Source of the DNA: Nocardioides aromaticivorans
GTDB taxonomy: Bacteria > Actinomycetota > Actinomycetes > Propionibacteriales > Nocardioidaceae
Direction of reading: 5' to 3'
DNA: 64,000 nucleotides
Assembly (NCBI RefSeq): GCF_013408525.1
Contig: NZ_JACBZM010000001.1
Coordinates: 1,178,001 to 1,242,000, forward strand
Below, piece by piece: positions 32,408-42,482 of the stretch. The position numbers were made by a program, and so were the translations under genes. The notes beneath the pieces were generated by a model. That model searched no databases. It saw only the letters and a list, made by a program, of their open reading frames with translations, and was not told where the DNA came from. The first letter of the stretch is position 1, and every line of letters starts with the position of its first letter.

Positions 32408-33261
32408 TGCAGCCCCCGGATCGCGCGCAGTGGCGGGCGGCGGCCGGCGATCGACCACACCATGTCGACGGTCTGGCGGGTCTCCACGACCTGGTGGACG
32501 CGGTAGATCCGGGCGCCGGCGAGGGCGCAGACCGACGTCGCGGCGAGGGTCCCGAGCAGGCGCTCGCCGACCTCCAGGCCGAGCGTCTCGCCGACGAAGT
32601 CCTTGTTGGACAGCGACACGAGCACCGGCCAGCCGGTGGCGACCATCTCCCCGATCCGGCGGGTCACCTCGAGCGAGTGGAAGGTGTTCTTGCCGAAGTC
32701 GTGGGCCGGGTCGATGACGATCGACTCCCGCGCGACGCCGGCCGCCAGCGCCCGCTCCGCGTAGGCCACCGTGTCGGTGATGGCGGAGGCGACGACGTCG
32801 TCGTAGTCGATGCGGTAGGGCCGGGTCCGCGGCGTCACCCCGCCGGTGTGGGTGCAGATGATGGCGGCGTCGTACTCCGCGGCGACGTCGACGAGCTCGG
32901 GGTCCGCGCCGCCCCACGCGTCGTTGAGGACGTCGGCCCCGGCGGCACAGACGGCGGCGCCGACCTCGGCGCGCCAGGTGTCGACGGAGATCACCAGCTC
33001 CGGGTACGACGACCGCACCCGCGCGACGAAGTCGACCACCCGCGCCTTCTCCTCGGCGGGCGAGATCTCGACGCCGGGCGCGGCCTTGATGCCGCCGATG
33101 TCGACGATCTCCGCGCCCTGCGCGACCACCTCGGCCACGCGCGCGAAGGCGGCGTCCTCGGCCCAGGTCGCGCCCTTGTCGAAGAAGGAGTCGGGCGTGC
33201 GGTTGACGATCGCCATCATCAACGCCTCGTCGTCACCGAAGCGCTGGCGTCCGAGTCTCAC
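32404..33261 (-). CDS. folP2: Dihydropteroate synthase-like protein (FolP2 type)
   Basis: A 285-residue TIM barrel of the DHPS family: MMAIVNRTPDSFFDKG, GAEIVDIGG, DVLNDAWGG, IDPAHDFGKN and a final ARIYRVHQV. The pterin/sulfonamide loop ESTRPG that follows DIGG in active enzymes is replaced by IKAAPG, as in mycobacterial FolP2, which is not thought to make dihydropteroate. The GTG start overlaps the gpgS stop. The pair folP2-gpgS is also adjacent in Mycobacterium (Rv1207-Rv1208). Confidence 0.85.
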   Translation of the reverse strand: MRLGRQRFGDDEALMMAIVNRTPDSFFDKGATWAEDAAFARVAEVVAQGAEIVDIGGIKAAPGVEISPAEEKARVVDFVARVRSSYPELVISVDTWRAEVGAAVCAAGADVLNDAWGGADPELVDVAAEYDAAIICTHTGGVTPRTRPYRIDYDDVVASAITDTVAYAERALAAGVARESIVIDPAHDFGKNTFHSLEVTRRIGEMVATGWPVLVSLSNKDFVGETLGLEVGERLLGTLAATSVCALAGARIYRVHQVVETRQTVDMVWSIAGRRPPLRAIRGLQ

Positions 33262-34148
33262 AGGTAGGCCTCCGCGGGCGGTCGTTCGAGGGTGGGTACG
33301 ACGTGCTCGACCGGCTCCAGGCCGCGCAGGTACTGCCGCAGCACCGCCTCCTGGTCGAGCCCGTCCACGCCGGAGCGGCCCAGGGCGGCCGCGATGATCT
33401 GGGTGGCCATGCCGCCGAGGTCGCGCAGCGCCTGGTGCCGGTGGGCGCGGACCCCGAGGTCGACCTGGGCGATCGCGGACGACCCGGCGGCGCGGGCGGT
33501 GTCGACCAGCGCGGCCAGCTCGACGGCGTACCCGGTCGGGACCGACAGCCCCGCGAACCACGACCGGCGCACGGCCCACTCGCCCGCCAGCGGCTGCACC
33601 AGGGTGCCGAGCTCGGGGAACAGCAGGGCGATGAGCGGGCGCGCGACGAGCTCGGTGACGCGGCCGCCCTCGAGCGGCCCGTCGGCGCCGGGCCGGTCGT
33701 AGAAGCCCTTGACCAGCTGGACCGCCGGGTCCGACAGCAGCGGGCCGAGCAGGCCGGGCACGAAGTGGGTGTCCCAGTCGTGGAGGTCGGCGTCCATGAA
33801 GACCACGAGGTCGCCGGTCGTCACGAAGAGCGACTTCCACATCGCCTCGCCCTTGCCGGGGTGGCTGCCGAGGTCCGGCCGGATCTCGGCGGCCCGGTGG
33901 ACGCGCGCGCCTGCCGACTCGGCCACGGCATAGGTGTCGTCGACCGAGTCGCTGTCGATGACGACGATCTCGTCGACGAGGTCGACGGTCTCCATCAGCG
34001 CCTCACGGACCCGGCTCACGACCGCCCCGACGGTGGCCGCCTCGTTGCGCGCGGGGACGACCAGGCTGACCCGCTGCCCCAGCGTCCCCTTGGCCCCCAG
34101 CAGGCCCTCGAGGCTCCAGTCGTCCCAGTGGGCGGCGCGGATCCCCAT
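33258..34148 (-). CDS. gpgS: Glucosyl-3-phosphoglycerate synthase
   Basis: A 296-residue GT81 glycosyltransferase. VSLVVPARNEAATVG is the nucleotide-sugar site, VVFMDADLHD the metal-binding DxD, GLLGPLLSDPAVQLVKGFYDR and LVQPLAGEWAVRR form the acceptor site. It makes glucosylphosphoglycerate, precursor of methylglucose lipopolysaccharides or the compatible solute glucosylglycerate. The ATG at 34148 is preferred over a TTG 9 nt upstream because TAGGTT lies seven bases before it. Confidence 0.93.
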   Translation of the reverse strand: MGIRAAHWDDWSLEGLLGAKGTLGQRVSLVVPARNEAATVGAVVSRVREALMETVDLVDEIVVIDSDSVDDTYAVAESAGARVHRAAEIRPDLGSHPGKGEAMWKSLFVTTGDLVVFMDADLHDWDTHFVPGLLGPLLSDPAVQLVKGFYDRPGADGPLEGGRVTELVARPLIALLFPELGTLVQPLAGEWAVRRSWFAGLSVPTGYAVELAALVDTARAAGSSAIAQVDLGVRAHRHQALRDLGGMATQIIAAALGRSGVDGLDQEAVLRQYLRGLEPVEHVVPTLERPPAEAYL

Positions 34149-34155
34149 GCCCGTC

Positions 34156-34161
34156 AACCTA
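34156..34161 (-). promoter_or_regulatory. -10 hexamer TAGGTT of gpgS-folP2 operon
   Basis: TAGGTT, seven bases before the ATG of gpgS; leaderless pattern. Confidence 0.6.
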
Positions 34162-34275
34162 CCGGGGCCCCGGCGCGGACCTTCTTCGCAGGTTCGTTGT
34201 CAGAACCGACGACCCGGGGTTACGGTGAGGGCTCTCGGGAATTCGGCGGGCGCTCCCTCCCCCCAGGAGATTCCT

Positions 34276-34455
34276 ATGAGCCTTGGACGTTGGCGACGCA
34301 AGGTGCGTTGCCTGGTGAAGCACGGCCCGCGCGGCTGTCCGCACATCGAGCGGCACTCGCGGCGACCACGCCGCCGGAGGCGGCAGGCCGAGGCGCCCGG
34401 CGGCCGGCACCGCCCGCCGGTCGAGATCATCAGCCCCGCCGACCTCGTCCGCTGA
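34276..34455 (+). CDS. Small basic protein, 59 residues
   Basis: A short gene with a strong ribosome-binding site (CAGGAGA, six nt before the ATG). The product begins MSLGRWRRKVRCLVKHGPRG and is about a third Arg, Lys or His, with a run RRPRRRRR and two Cys, one in GCPHIERH. It ends in EIISPADLV. It is not recognised; nucleic acid binding would fit the charge. It stands alone between gpgS (divergent) and the amidase gene (convergent, 3 nt away). Confidence 0.55.
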   Translation: MSLGRWRRKVRCLVKHGPRGCPHIERHSRRPRRRRRQAEAPGGRHRPPVEIISPADLVR

Positions 34456-34458
34456 GCC

Positions 34459-35310
34459 CTACCGGCCCAGGTAGGCCGTGACCGCGTCCGCGATGGCGCG
34501 CCCGTAGCGTCGCCGGCCGGCGTCGCTCTCCATCAGCTCCGCGTCACCGGCGGCCCGCATGTTGCCGAGCTCCGCCATCACCGCCGGCACGTCCGAGAGG
34601 TTGAGCGTCCCGAGGTCGTCGCGCACGTCGATCCCCCGCTCCCCCCGGTACGACGACACACCGATCCCCTCCGCGACGAGCGCGTCGCGCAGGGCCCGCG
34701 CCAAGCGGCGCGAGGGGCGCTCGATGTCGTCGGTCCACCCCGCGCGCAGCGCCGGCCGGATGACGTGGAAGCCGGTCGCCGACTCGTCGAGGACGCCGTC
34801 GGCGTGGATGCTGACCCGCACGTCGGCGGTCGGACCGGGCTCGCCGGGGTTGCCGATCCGCCCCCGCTCGTCGACGCACGGACCCCACTCGTCGTCGGAG
34901 TCGGCGTCCCGGGTGAGCACCACGCGCGCGCCCCGCTGCTCGAGCAGGTGCCGCGCCACGACGGCGACCTGCCAGGTGAAGGTCGCCTCGGGGTAGCCGT
35001 CGTCGGTCGCGGTCCCCGTCGTGTTGCACTCCTTCTCGAACCCGCCCGCGTCGACCGGCTCCGCGATCTCCGCGGCGTGGTGGCGGTTGCCGAGCTGGTG
35101 GCCGGGGTCGAGGACGACGACCTTGCCGGCCAGCCTCCGGTCACTACCCTCGCCGGACCCCGAGGGCGAGGGTGCCGTGGAGCCGGCGCCCGGGGAGGCG
35201 GACGGCGTCGTACCGGGGTCGGCGGGAGGTGCCTCCGTCGCGCACCCGGCGGCGAGCGCGGCGACCAGCAGCAGCGCCGCCGCGCGACCCGAGCCCCGCG
35301 TGCGGATCAC
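34459..35310 (-). CDS. N-acetylmuramoyl-L-alanine amidase, lipoprotein
   Basis: A 283-residue Amidase_3 protein. The signal ends with the lipobox LAAGC, then a Pro/Ser/Gly-rich linker of about 45 residues. The zinc domain has VVLDPGHQLGN, the Glu in GGFEKECNTTG, SIHADG and MAELGNM as metal and catalytic residues. It cuts the bond between MurNAc and the stem peptide, in cell-wall turnover. The GTG start overlaps the galE stop (GTGA), so it is coupled to galE. Confidence 0.9.
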   Translation of the reverse strand: MIRTRGSGRAAALLLVAALAAGCATEAPPADPGTTPSASPGAGSTAPSPSGSGEGSDRRLAGKVVVLDPGHQLGNRHHAAEIAEPVDAGGFEKECNTTGTATDDGYPEATFTWQVAVVARHLLEQRGARVVLTRDADSDDEWGPCVDERGRIGNPGEPGPTADVRVSIHADGVLDESATGFHVIRPALRAGWTDDIERPSRRLARALRDALVAEGIGVSSYRGERGIDVRDDLGTLNLSDVPAVMAELGNMRAAGDAELMESDAGRRRYGRAIADAVTAYLGR

Positions 35311-36311
35311 GCGTAGCCCAGCACGTCCTTGCGCTTCTCGCCCCAGGCGAGCGCCGAGGCGATCGCCTCGTCGAGCGAGAGCTCGGTCTGCCACCCGAGC
35401 AGCTCGCGCGCCCTGTCGGCGTTGGCGAAGGCGCCCGGGGCGTCCCCGGGCCGCGGGGGCGCCTCGGTCACCGGCACCGGCTTGCCGACCACGCGCTCGA
35501 CGGCGGCGAGCAGCTCGCGCACGGTGACGCCGTCACCCGCGCCGAGGTTGATGTAGGTGTAGGTGTCGTCGACCTTCGACAGCACCGCGTCGAACTCCTC
35601 CACCGCGCGCACGTGCGCCCGCGCCAGGTCCCAGACGTGGATGTAGTCGCGGATGCCCGTGCCGTCGCGCGTCGGGTGGTCGGTGCCCGTGATCGTGAAG
35701 GTGTCGCGGAAGCCGAGGGCGGTCTGCGCCATGAGCGGGACGACGTGCGTCGCGTCGCGCACGTGGTAGCCGGTCTCGAGGTCGGGGTCGGCGCCGATCG
35801 GGTTGAAGTAGCGCAGGATGATCGCGCGCAGCTCGCTCGCCCGGGAGAGGTCCTCGAGGACCTGCTCCATCATCCGCTTGGTCCGTGCGTACGGCGACGT
35901 CGGCTCGACCGGGTCCTGCTCGGTCACCTCGAACTGCGGCGTCATCGCGTAGAGCGACGCCGTCGAGGAGAAGATGATCCGCGGCTTCCCGAGGGCGGTC
36001 AGCTCGTCGAACATCTCCAGCGACTTCGCGACGTTGTCGCGGTAGTACTCGTAGGGCTTCTCCACCGACTCCGGTACGACGATCCGGGCGGCCATGTGGA
36101 TCGTCGCCTCGATGTCGGGGTGCTCCGCGACGATCCGGCGCAGCAGCGCGCGGTCGGCGACGTCGCCCTCGTAGAAGATCCGGTCGCCGACGTACTGACG
36201 GGGACCGGTGAGCAGGGAGTCGAGGACGACCGGGACGTGCCCGGACTCCTCGAGCGCCTTGGCGGTGATCGAACCGATGTAGCCGGCACCGCCGGTGACG
36301 AGGACCTTCAT
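35307..36311 (-). CDS. galE: UDP-glucose 4-epimerase
   Basis: A 334-residue extended SDR enzyme. TGGAGYIGS binds NAD, SSTASLYA carries the catalytic Ser/Thr, SPYARTK the Tyr-x3-Lys, and RYFNPIGAD and GIRDYIHVWDLA are GalE marks. It interconverts UDP-glucose and UDP-galactose for envelope sugars. TATCGT lies seven bases before the ATG. The amidase gene follows with overlap. Confidence 0.94.
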   Translation of the reverse strand: MKVLVTGGAGYIGSITAKALEESGHVPVVLDSLLTGPRQYVGDRIFYEGDVADRALLRRIVAEHPDIEATIHMAARIVVPESVEKPYEYYRDNVAKSLEMFDELTALGKPRIIFSSTASLYAMTPQFEVTEQDPVEPTSPYARTKRMMEQVLEDLSRASELRAIILRYFNPIGADPDLETGYHVRDATHVVPLMAQTALGFRDTFTITGTDHPTRDGTGIRDYIHVWDLARAHVRAVEEFDAVLSKVDDTYTYINLGAGDGVTVRELLAAVERVVGKPVPVTEAPPRPGDAPGAFANADRARELLGWQTELSLDEAIASALAWGEKRKDVLGYA

Positions 36312-36318
36312 GCCCGCG

Positions 36319-36324
36319 ACGATA
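36319..36324 (-). promoter_or_regulatory. -10 hexamer TATCGT of galE
   Basis: TATCGT, seven bases before the ATG at 36311; leaderless pattern. Confidence 0.55.
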
Positions 36325-36369
36325 CCGACCGACGTCTGCCGGACCGTCCTCGCCGAGCCACCCGCCGAC

Positions 36370-37245
36370 CTACCAGTCGTGCTTCTCGTCCAGCAGCCCC
36401 AGCAGGTAGCGGCCGTAGCCGCTCTTCAGCAGGCCCTGCGCCAGATCGGTCAGCTGGGCGTCGTCGATGAACCCCAGCCGCCACGCCACCTCCTCGGGCG
36501 CGCCGACCTTCGTGCCCTGTCGCGCCTCGAGCGCGCGGACGAAATTGCTCGCGTCGTTGAGGTCGTCGAAGGTCCCGGTGTCGAGCCACGCGGTGCCGCG
36601 CGGGAGCACCTCGACCTGGAGCCGCTCCTCCTCGAGGTACATCCGGTTGAGGTCGGTGATCTCCAGCTCGCCGCGCGCCGACGGCTTGAGCGACTTCGCC
36701 TTCTCGACGACGTCGGCGCCGTAGAAGTAGAGGCCCGGGACCGCGAACGGGCTGCGCGGCTTCTCCGGCTTCTCCTCCAGCGACAGCGCCCGGCCGTCGT
36801 CGTCGAACTCCACGACGCCGTACGCCGTCGGGTCGGCCACGCGGTACCCGAAGACCGCGGCCCCGTCGAGCTCGGCGAACCGGTTGAGCGCGATGCCCAG
36901 CCGGGCGCCGTAGAAGATGTTGTCGCCGAGCACCAGGCCCGCGCCCTCGCCGGCGAGGTGCTCCTCGCCGATCAGGAAGGCCTGCGCCAGCCCGTCGGGC
37001 GAGGGCTGCACCGCATAGGTGATCTCGATCCCGAACTGCGACCCGTCGCCCAGCAGCCGGCGGAACTGGTCCGCCTCGTGGGGCGTCGTGATCACCAGCA
37101 CCTCGCGGATGCCGGAGAGCATCAACGTCGAGAGCGGGTAGTAGATCATCGGCTTGTCGTAGATCGGCATCAGCTGCTTGCTGATGGCGTGGGTGATCGG
37201 GTGCAACCGGCTTCCGGTGCCTCCGGCGAGGATGATCCCGCGCAT
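36370..37245 (-). CDS. rfbA: Glucose-1-phosphate thymidylyltransferase
   Basis: A 291-residue RmlA enzyme: [20 protein letters not shown] is the nucleotide loop, [21 protein letters not shown] the substrate site, VLGDNIFYG the metal Asp and [12 protein letters not shown] the C-terminal mark. It makes dTDP-glucose, first step to dTDP-rhamnose. The ATG at 37245 was chosen because the family starts with the Gly-rich loop; a purine-poor GGGAACC lies upstream. It is divergent from rfbB, 118 bp away. Confidence 0.95.
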   Translation of the reverse strand: MRGIILAGGTGSRLHPITHAISKQLMPIYDKPMIYYPLSTLMLSGIREVLVITTPHEADQFRRLLGDGSQFGIEITYAVQPSPDGLAQAFLIGEEHLAGEGAGLVLGDNIFYGARLGIALNRFAELDGAAVFGYRVADPTAYGVVEFDDDGRALSLEEKPEKPRSPFAVPGLYFYGADVVEKAKSLKPSARGELEITDLNRMYLEEERLQVEVLPRGTAWLDTGTFDDLNDASNFVRALEARQGTKVGAPEEVAWRLGFIDDAQLTDLAQGLLKSGYGRYLLGLLDEKHDW

Positions 37246-37300
37246 GGTGGGGGTTCCCGTTCCTGTCGACGTCGGGGACTGCGGCGCCCAAGGTACTTGA

Positions 37301-38362
<1,062 letters not shown>

Positions 38363-38366
38363 CCGG

Positions 38367-39755
38367 GTGGCCGAGACCATCGAGACGACCCCCATCCCGG
38401 GGCTGGTCGTCCTGCGGCTCGCCGTGCACGGCGACGACCGCGGCTGGTTCAAGGAGAACTGGCAGCGCGAGCGGATGACCGCGCAGGGCCTGCCCGACTT
38501 CGGGCCGGTACAGAACAACATGAGCTTCAACGCCACCGTCGGCGTCACCCGCGGCGTCCACGCCGAGCCGTGGGACAAGCTGGTCTCGGTCGCCAACGGC
38601 AAGGTCTTCGCGGCGTGGGTAGACCTGCGCGCGGGTGACAGCTTCGGGGCGACCTACTGGACGGAGATCGACGAGCACGTCGCGGTCTTCGTGCCCCGCG
38701 GCGTCGGCAACTCCTACCAGTCGCTCGCCGACAACACGGTCTACTCCTACTTGGTCAACGACCACTACGTGCCCGGGATCGCCTACCCCGCGGTCAACCT
38801 GGCCGACGAGACGGCCGGCATCCCGTGGCCGATCCCGCTCGCCGAGGCGGAGCTGTCCGAGAAGGACCGGCACAACCCGCGGCTGGCCGAGGTCACGCCG
38901 ATGCAGCCGAAGCGCACCCTCATCACCGGCTGCAACGGCCAGCTCGGCCGGGCGCTCGCCCCGCTCTTCCCCGACGCGACGCTCGTCGACCTCGACGAGC
39001 TCGACCTGACCGACCCCAAGGCGCTCGAGGCGTGGCCGTGGCAGGAGTACGGCCTGGTCCTCAACGCGGCCGCGTACACCGCCGTCGACCGCGCCGAGAC
39101 GCCCGAGGGCCGCGCCGCCGCGTGGGCTGCCAACGCCGCCGCTCCCGCGGCACTCGCGAGGATCGCCGCGCGCCGCGGCATCACGCTGGTCCACTACTCG
39201 ACCGACTACGTCTTCGACGGCGCCGAGGTCGAGGGCGGCCACCGCGAGGACGAGCCGTTCGCGCCGCTCGGCGTGTACGGCCAGACCAAGGCCGCCGGCG
39301 ACCTCGCCGTCGGCACCGCGCCCAAGCACTACGTGCTGCGCACCTCGTGGGTGATCGGCGAGGGCCACAACTTCGTGCGCACGATGGCGAAGCTCGCCGC
39401 CGACGGCGTCGACCCGGCCGTCGTCGACGACCAGGTCGGCCGGCTGACCTTCGCCACCGAGCTCGCCCGTGCCACGCAACACCTCGTCACCAGCGGGGCG
39501 GCGTACGGCACCTACAACGTGACCAACGGCGGCCGGCCGCGCTCGTGGGCCGACTACGCCCGCCGCGTCTTCGAGCTGACCGGCCACGACCCGGCCCGGG
39601 TCAGCACCGTGACGACCGAGGAGTACGCCGCCGGCAAGGACCTCTCGCCGCGACCGCTCCACAGCACGCTGGCGCTCGACAAGCTCGCGGCGACCGGGTT
39701 CGAGAGCGCAGATGCCGACTCCGCCCTCGCCGACTACGTCGCCCATCTAGGCTGA
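38367..39755 (+). CDS. rfbCD: Fused dTDP-4-dehydrorhamnose 3,5-epimerase / dTDP-4-dehydrorhamnose reductase
   Basis: A 462-residue bifunctional protein. Residues 1-180 are an RmlC cupin (HGDDRGWFKENWQ, NNMSFNATVGVTRGVHAE, FVPRGVGNSYQSLADNTVYSYLV). Residues 185-462 are an RmlD reductase (TLITGCNGQLGRALAP, NAAAYTAVDRAE, HYSTDYVFDG, YGQTKAAGD, RTSWVIGEG). Together they perform the last two steps to dTDP-L-rhamnose. The two are separate genes in many bacteria; this fusion is known in some actinobacteria. GTG start, 4 nt after rfbB. Confidence 0.94.
   Translation: MAETIETTPIPGLVVLRLAVHGDDRGWFKENWQRERMTAQGLPDFGPVQNNMSFNATVGVTRGVHAEPWDKLVSVANGKVFAAWVDLRAGDSFGATYWTEIDEHVAVFVPRGVGNSYQSLADNTVYSYLVNDHYVPGIAYPAVNLADETAGIPWPIPLAEAELSEKDRHNPRLAEVTPMQPKRTLITGCNGQLGRALAPLFPDATLVDLDELDLTDPKALEAWPWQEYGLVLNAAAYTAVDRAETPEGRAAAWAANAAAPAALARIAARRGITLVHYSTDYVFDGAEVEGGHREDEPFAPLGVYGQTKAAGDLAVGTAPKHYVLRTSWVIGEGHNFVRTMAKLAADGVDPAVVDDQVGRLTFATELARATQHLVTSGAAYGTYNVTNGGRPRSWADYARRVFELTGHDPARVSTVTTEEYAAGKDLSPRPLHSTLALDKLAATGFESADADSALADYVAHLG
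39748..39753 (+). promoter_or_regulatory. -10 hexamer TAGGCT of manA
   Basis: TAGGCT six bases before the GTG of manA, overlapping the stop codon of the rfbCD gene; an internal leaderless promoter is likely in addition to readthrough. Confidence 0.55.
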
Positions 39756-39759
39756 CGGG

Positions 39760-40941
39760 GTGCTCGCGCTCACCTGTCCGACCCAGTCCTACGACTGGGG
39801 CTCCACCCACGCCATCCCCGGCTTCCAGCGCCAGGAGGCCGACGGCCGACGCGTCGCCGAGGTCTGGGTCGGCACGCACCCCCTCGGCACCGCCCGGGTG
39901 CGCGGCAGCGACGGACAGGAGCGCCCGCTGACGGAGGTCTCCGGCGAGCTGGGCTTCATGCTCAAGGTCCTCGCCGCCGACCGCCCGCTCTCGATCCAGG
40001 TCCACCCCGACGCCGACCGCGCGGCCGCCGGCTTCGCCGCCGAGGAGGAGGCCGGCGTCCCGCTGGACGCGCCCCACCGGGTGTTCAAGGATCCGTTCCC
40101 CAAGCCCGAGATGGTCTACGCCCTCTCCACCTTCGACACCCTGGTCGGCCTGCGCCGCACCTCGGAGATCGTGCGGATCCTCGAGACCGTCGAGCACCCG
40201 CTGACCGACGGGCTCAAGGACGACCTGCTCGACAACACCGGCTTCACCGGCATCGTGCGCCTGATCGAGGGCCTGCTCGCCGATCCCCCGGCGCCCGAGG
40301 TGGTCACCGAGGTCGCCGCCGCCTGCCAGAAGGCGCTCGACGGGGGCCGCGACGTGAAGCGGGCCTACGAGACCGCCGTCGAGCTCGCCGAGTCCAGCCC
40401 CGGCGACGTCGGCGTGATCATCTCCCTGCTGCTCAACCGGCTCACCCTGCAGGCCGGCGAGGCGGCGTACCTCGCGACGGGCATCATCCACGCCCACCTG
40501 CGCGGCCTGTGCCTCGAGGTGATGGTCTCGTCGGACAACGTGCTCCGCGCCGGCCTGACCACCAAGCACATCGACGCCCCCGGCCTGGTCCGCTGCCTCG
40601 AGGAGGGCACCTCCCGCGCGGCCCGCGTCGAGCCGATGGTCTTCAACTACTCGACCGACGTGTTCAGCCCGTGCGGCGACTTCGCGCTCTCGGTCACCCA
40701 GAGCTCGCCCGCCGACCCCGCCGGCGTCGTGCTGCCCGCCTCGGGCGCCCGGCTGTTGGTGTGCACGGGCGGCGAGGTGGCCCTGGCCAACCGCCGCGAC
40801 GAGGTGCTGCGGCTGGCTCGCGGCGACGTCGCGTACGCCGACGACAGCGATGGCGAGCTGCGGGTCGCCGGCACCGGCGAGATCGCCCAGGCCTTCGTCC
40901 CCGCGGCCGACGCCCGCGGGCAGCTGTTCGACCTGCTGTGA
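39760..40941 (+). CDS. manA: Mannose-6-phosphate isomerase, class I
   Basis: A 393-residue cupin isomerase: SYDWGSTHAIPGF, LSIQVHPDAD and FPKPEMVYAL with zinc ligands, GIIHAHLRGLCLEVM and SSDNVLRAGLTTKHID. It interconverts fructose-6-P and mannose-6-P for GDP-mannose supply. It ends 3 nt before the convergent DUF2516 gene. Confidence 0.94.
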   Translation: MLALTCPTQSYDWGSTHAIPGFQRQEADGRRVAEVWVGTHPLGTARVRGSDGQERPLTEVSGELGFMLKVLAADRPLSIQVHPDADRAAAGFAAEEEAGVPLDAPHRVFKDPFPKPEMVYALSTFDTLVGLRRTSEIVRILETVEHPLTDGLKDDLLDNTGFTGIVRLIEGLLADPPAPEVVTEVAAACQKALDGGRDVKRAYETAVELAESSPGDVGVIISLLLNRLTLQAGEAAYLATGIIHAHLRGLCLEVMVSSDNVLRAGLTTKHIDAPGLVRCLEEGTSRAARVEPMVFNYSTDVFSPCGDFALSVTQSSPADPAGVVLPASGARLLVCTGGEVALANRRDEVLRLARGDVAYADDSDGELRVAGTGEIAQAFVPAADARGQLFDLL

Positions 40942-40944
40942 CCG

Positions 40945-41265
40945 TCAGCGGCGGCGCAGTCCGGCCAGCGCCGGACGGACGTCGGCGAGGTAGACGAGTG
41001 CCGCGATCAGCATCGCGAGGTTGACGAACGCCAGCGGGATCGGCACCAGGTGCAGCAGCAGGCCGACCCCGAGGATCGCGCACCAGGTGGTCTTGTTGAG
41101 CTTGCCCGCCGCGTCGTAGGACTCGTTGGAGTAGAGCAGCGCGCTGACGAGCGCGAACATCTTCACGGCGAGGAGCACGATCCCGACCACGATGAAGATC
41201 CAGGCCTCGATCCGCCAGCCGAGCTCGAGATAGTCCGGCAGCTGGGGGAGGAAGACGTCGCGCAT
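40945..41265 (-). CDS. DUF2516-family membrane protein
   Basis: A 106-residue protein with three membrane helices (WIFIVVGIVLLAVKMFALVSALL, then WCAILGVGLLLHLVP and FVNLAMLIAALVYLA). Function unknown. It lies downstream of the HbhA-like gene, the order also seen in Mycobacterium (Rv0474-Rv0476). A TAGGAT hexamer at 41275-41280 lies nine bases before the ATG, so it has its own promoter. Confidence 0.85.
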   Translation of the reverse strand: MRDVFLPQLPDYLELGWRIEAWIFIVVGIVLLAVKMFALVSALLYSNESYDAAGKLNKTTWCAILGVGLLLHLVPIPLAFVNLAMLIAALVYLADVRPALAGLRRR

Positions 41266-41328
41266 GGTGCCCCGATCCTACGTGGTCCCCCGCGATCGGC
41301 AGGCGTCCGCGCGATCCCGCGAAAACGA

Positions 41329-41362
41329 CCGCGACCCCGGGGCCGGAGCCTCGGGGTCGCGG
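41329..41362 (-). terminator. Terminator after the HbhA-like gene
   Basis: An 11-bp perfect stem (41329-41339 with 41352-41362) 20 nt past the stop codon of the HbhA-like gene, read on the minus strand. Confidence 0.7.
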
Positions 41363-41381
41363 TGCGCGGGAGCGGGTCGGC

Positions 41382-41978
41382 TCACTTGGCGGCGGGAGCC
41401 TTCTTGGCCGGCGCCTTCTTCGCGGGGGCCTTCTTGGCGGCCGGAGCCTTCTTGGCCGGAGCCTTCTTGGCGGGAGCCTTCTTCGCCGGGGCCTTCGCGG
41501 CCGGGGCGGCCGGGGCCTCGCCGGAGCGGAGCTTCACGACGACGCCCTCACCGCGCTTGGCGAGGTCGGCGTACAGCGCGGTGGCGGTGGCGACGTTGCC
41601 GTCGTACGCGCCCTTGACGCTGCTCTGGACCTTGGCCGGGAGGGCCTTGGCGTCGGCCTGCAGCTCGGCGAGCTTGGCCTCGGCCTTGCCCTGCAGCGAC
41701 TTCGGCTCGGGGAGCTCGAAGCCCTTGACGGTGCTCTGCACGTCGGCGACGCGGGTGGTGACGTCCTTGCGGACCTCGCTCACGCGGGCGGTCACCTTGG
41801 TCTGCACGTCGGCGACGTAGGCGATGACCTTCTCGACGGCCAGGTCGGTCGCGCCGACACCGGCGTAGATCGGCTTGGCGGCGGCCGGGGGGAGCTCCGG
41901 CAGGTCGATGGACTTGAGGTCGATGGTCGGGATCTCGAGCTTGGGGAGGTCAAGCTTGGGGAGGTCGAGCTTCGGCAT
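41382..41978 (-). CDS. HbhA-like protein with Lys/Ala/Pro C-terminal repeats
   Basis: A 198-residue protein like mycobacterial heparin-binding haemagglutinin. It starts with (P)KLDLPKLDLPKL repeats, has a long helical, probably coiled-coil centre (VIAYVADVQTKVTARVSEVRK, TTRVADVQSTVKGF) and ends in about eight AKKAPAKKAPA repeats. In mycobacteria the Lys tail binds heparan and lipids; here surface or nucleoid binding are both possible. No signal peptide is present. It starts 5 nt after the XRE gene with GGGTAAGAAG as ribosome-binding site. Confidence 0.8.
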   Translation of the reverse strand: MPKLDLPKLDLPKLEIPTIDLKSIDLPELPPAAAKPIYAGVGATDLAVEKVIAYVADVQTKVTARVSEVRKDVTTRVADVQSTVKGFELPEPKSLQGKAEAKLAELQADAKALPAKVQSSVKGAYDGNVATATALYADLAKRGEGVVVKLRSGEAPAAPAAKAPAKKAPAKKAPAKKAPAAKKAPAKKAPAKKAPAAK

Positions 41979-41983
41979 TCTTC

Positions 41984-42454
41984 TTACCCTTCGTTGGTGA
42001 CGCGGTTGTCGCTGTCGGGATCGATCTCGGTCGTGATCGGGGCGGTGCCCTCGGCGTCGGTCTCCGCACCTGCCGGCGTGGCGTCGTCCGCCCCGTCGGC
42101 CGCGTTCAGTGCCAGGAACGATGCGTAGACGTCGAGGAGCGACTGCTTCTGCCGCTCGGTGAGGCCGGTGTCGCTGAGGATGGCCAGCTCCACCGAGCCC
42201 CCGACGCCGTCGTCCGGACTGAGGATCCCGGCCCGGATGTAGAGCTGCTCCGCAGAGATCCGCAGCGCCTTGGCGATCTGCTGGAGGACCTCGGCCGACG
42301 GCTTGCGGAGCCCGCGCTCGATCTGGCTGAGATAGGGGTTGGAAACACCCGCCTGGTCGGCGAGCTGCCTCAGCGAGAGCCGCGCACCGACGCGCTGCTC
42401 CTTGAGGTAGTCACCGAGCGACCCGACGGTCTTCCCGACCTTTCCCTTAGCCAT
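41984..42454 (-). CDS. XRE-family transcriptional regulator
   Basis: A 156-residue protein. Residues about 14-75 are a Cro/CI-type helix-turn-helix (LGDYLKEQRVGARLSLRQLAD, VSNPYLSQIERGLRKPSAEVL); the rest is an acidic tail with no known domain. It heads the operon with the HbhA-like gene, the same order as Rv0474-Rv0475, and likely controls it. A near-palindrome overlaps its promoter. Confidence 0.9.
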   Translation of the reverse strand: MAKGKVGKTVGSLGDYLKEQRVGARLSLRQLADQAGVSNPYLSQIERGLRKPSAEVLQQIAKALRISAEQLYIRAGILSPDDGVGGSVELAILSDTGLTERQKQSLLDVYASFLALNAADGADDATPAGAETDAEGTAPITTEIDPDSDNRVTNEG

Positions 42455-42464
42455 GTCCCCATGG

Positions 42465-42482
42465 TGCTAGCAATAGTTAGCA
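42465..42482. promoter_or_regulatory. Possible XRE operator
   Basis: TGCTAGC and GTTAGCA around AATA, complementary at six of seven positions, 11 bp upstream of the XRE start codon. It overlaps the AT-richest stretch nearby, so autoregulation is plausible. Confidence 0.5.

Noticed and set aside
32404..33840. DHPS with a 193-residue N-terminal extension
   Set aside because: The extension is antisense-phase translation of gpgS; the DHPS start at 33261 overlaps the gpgS stop in the usual GTGA way.
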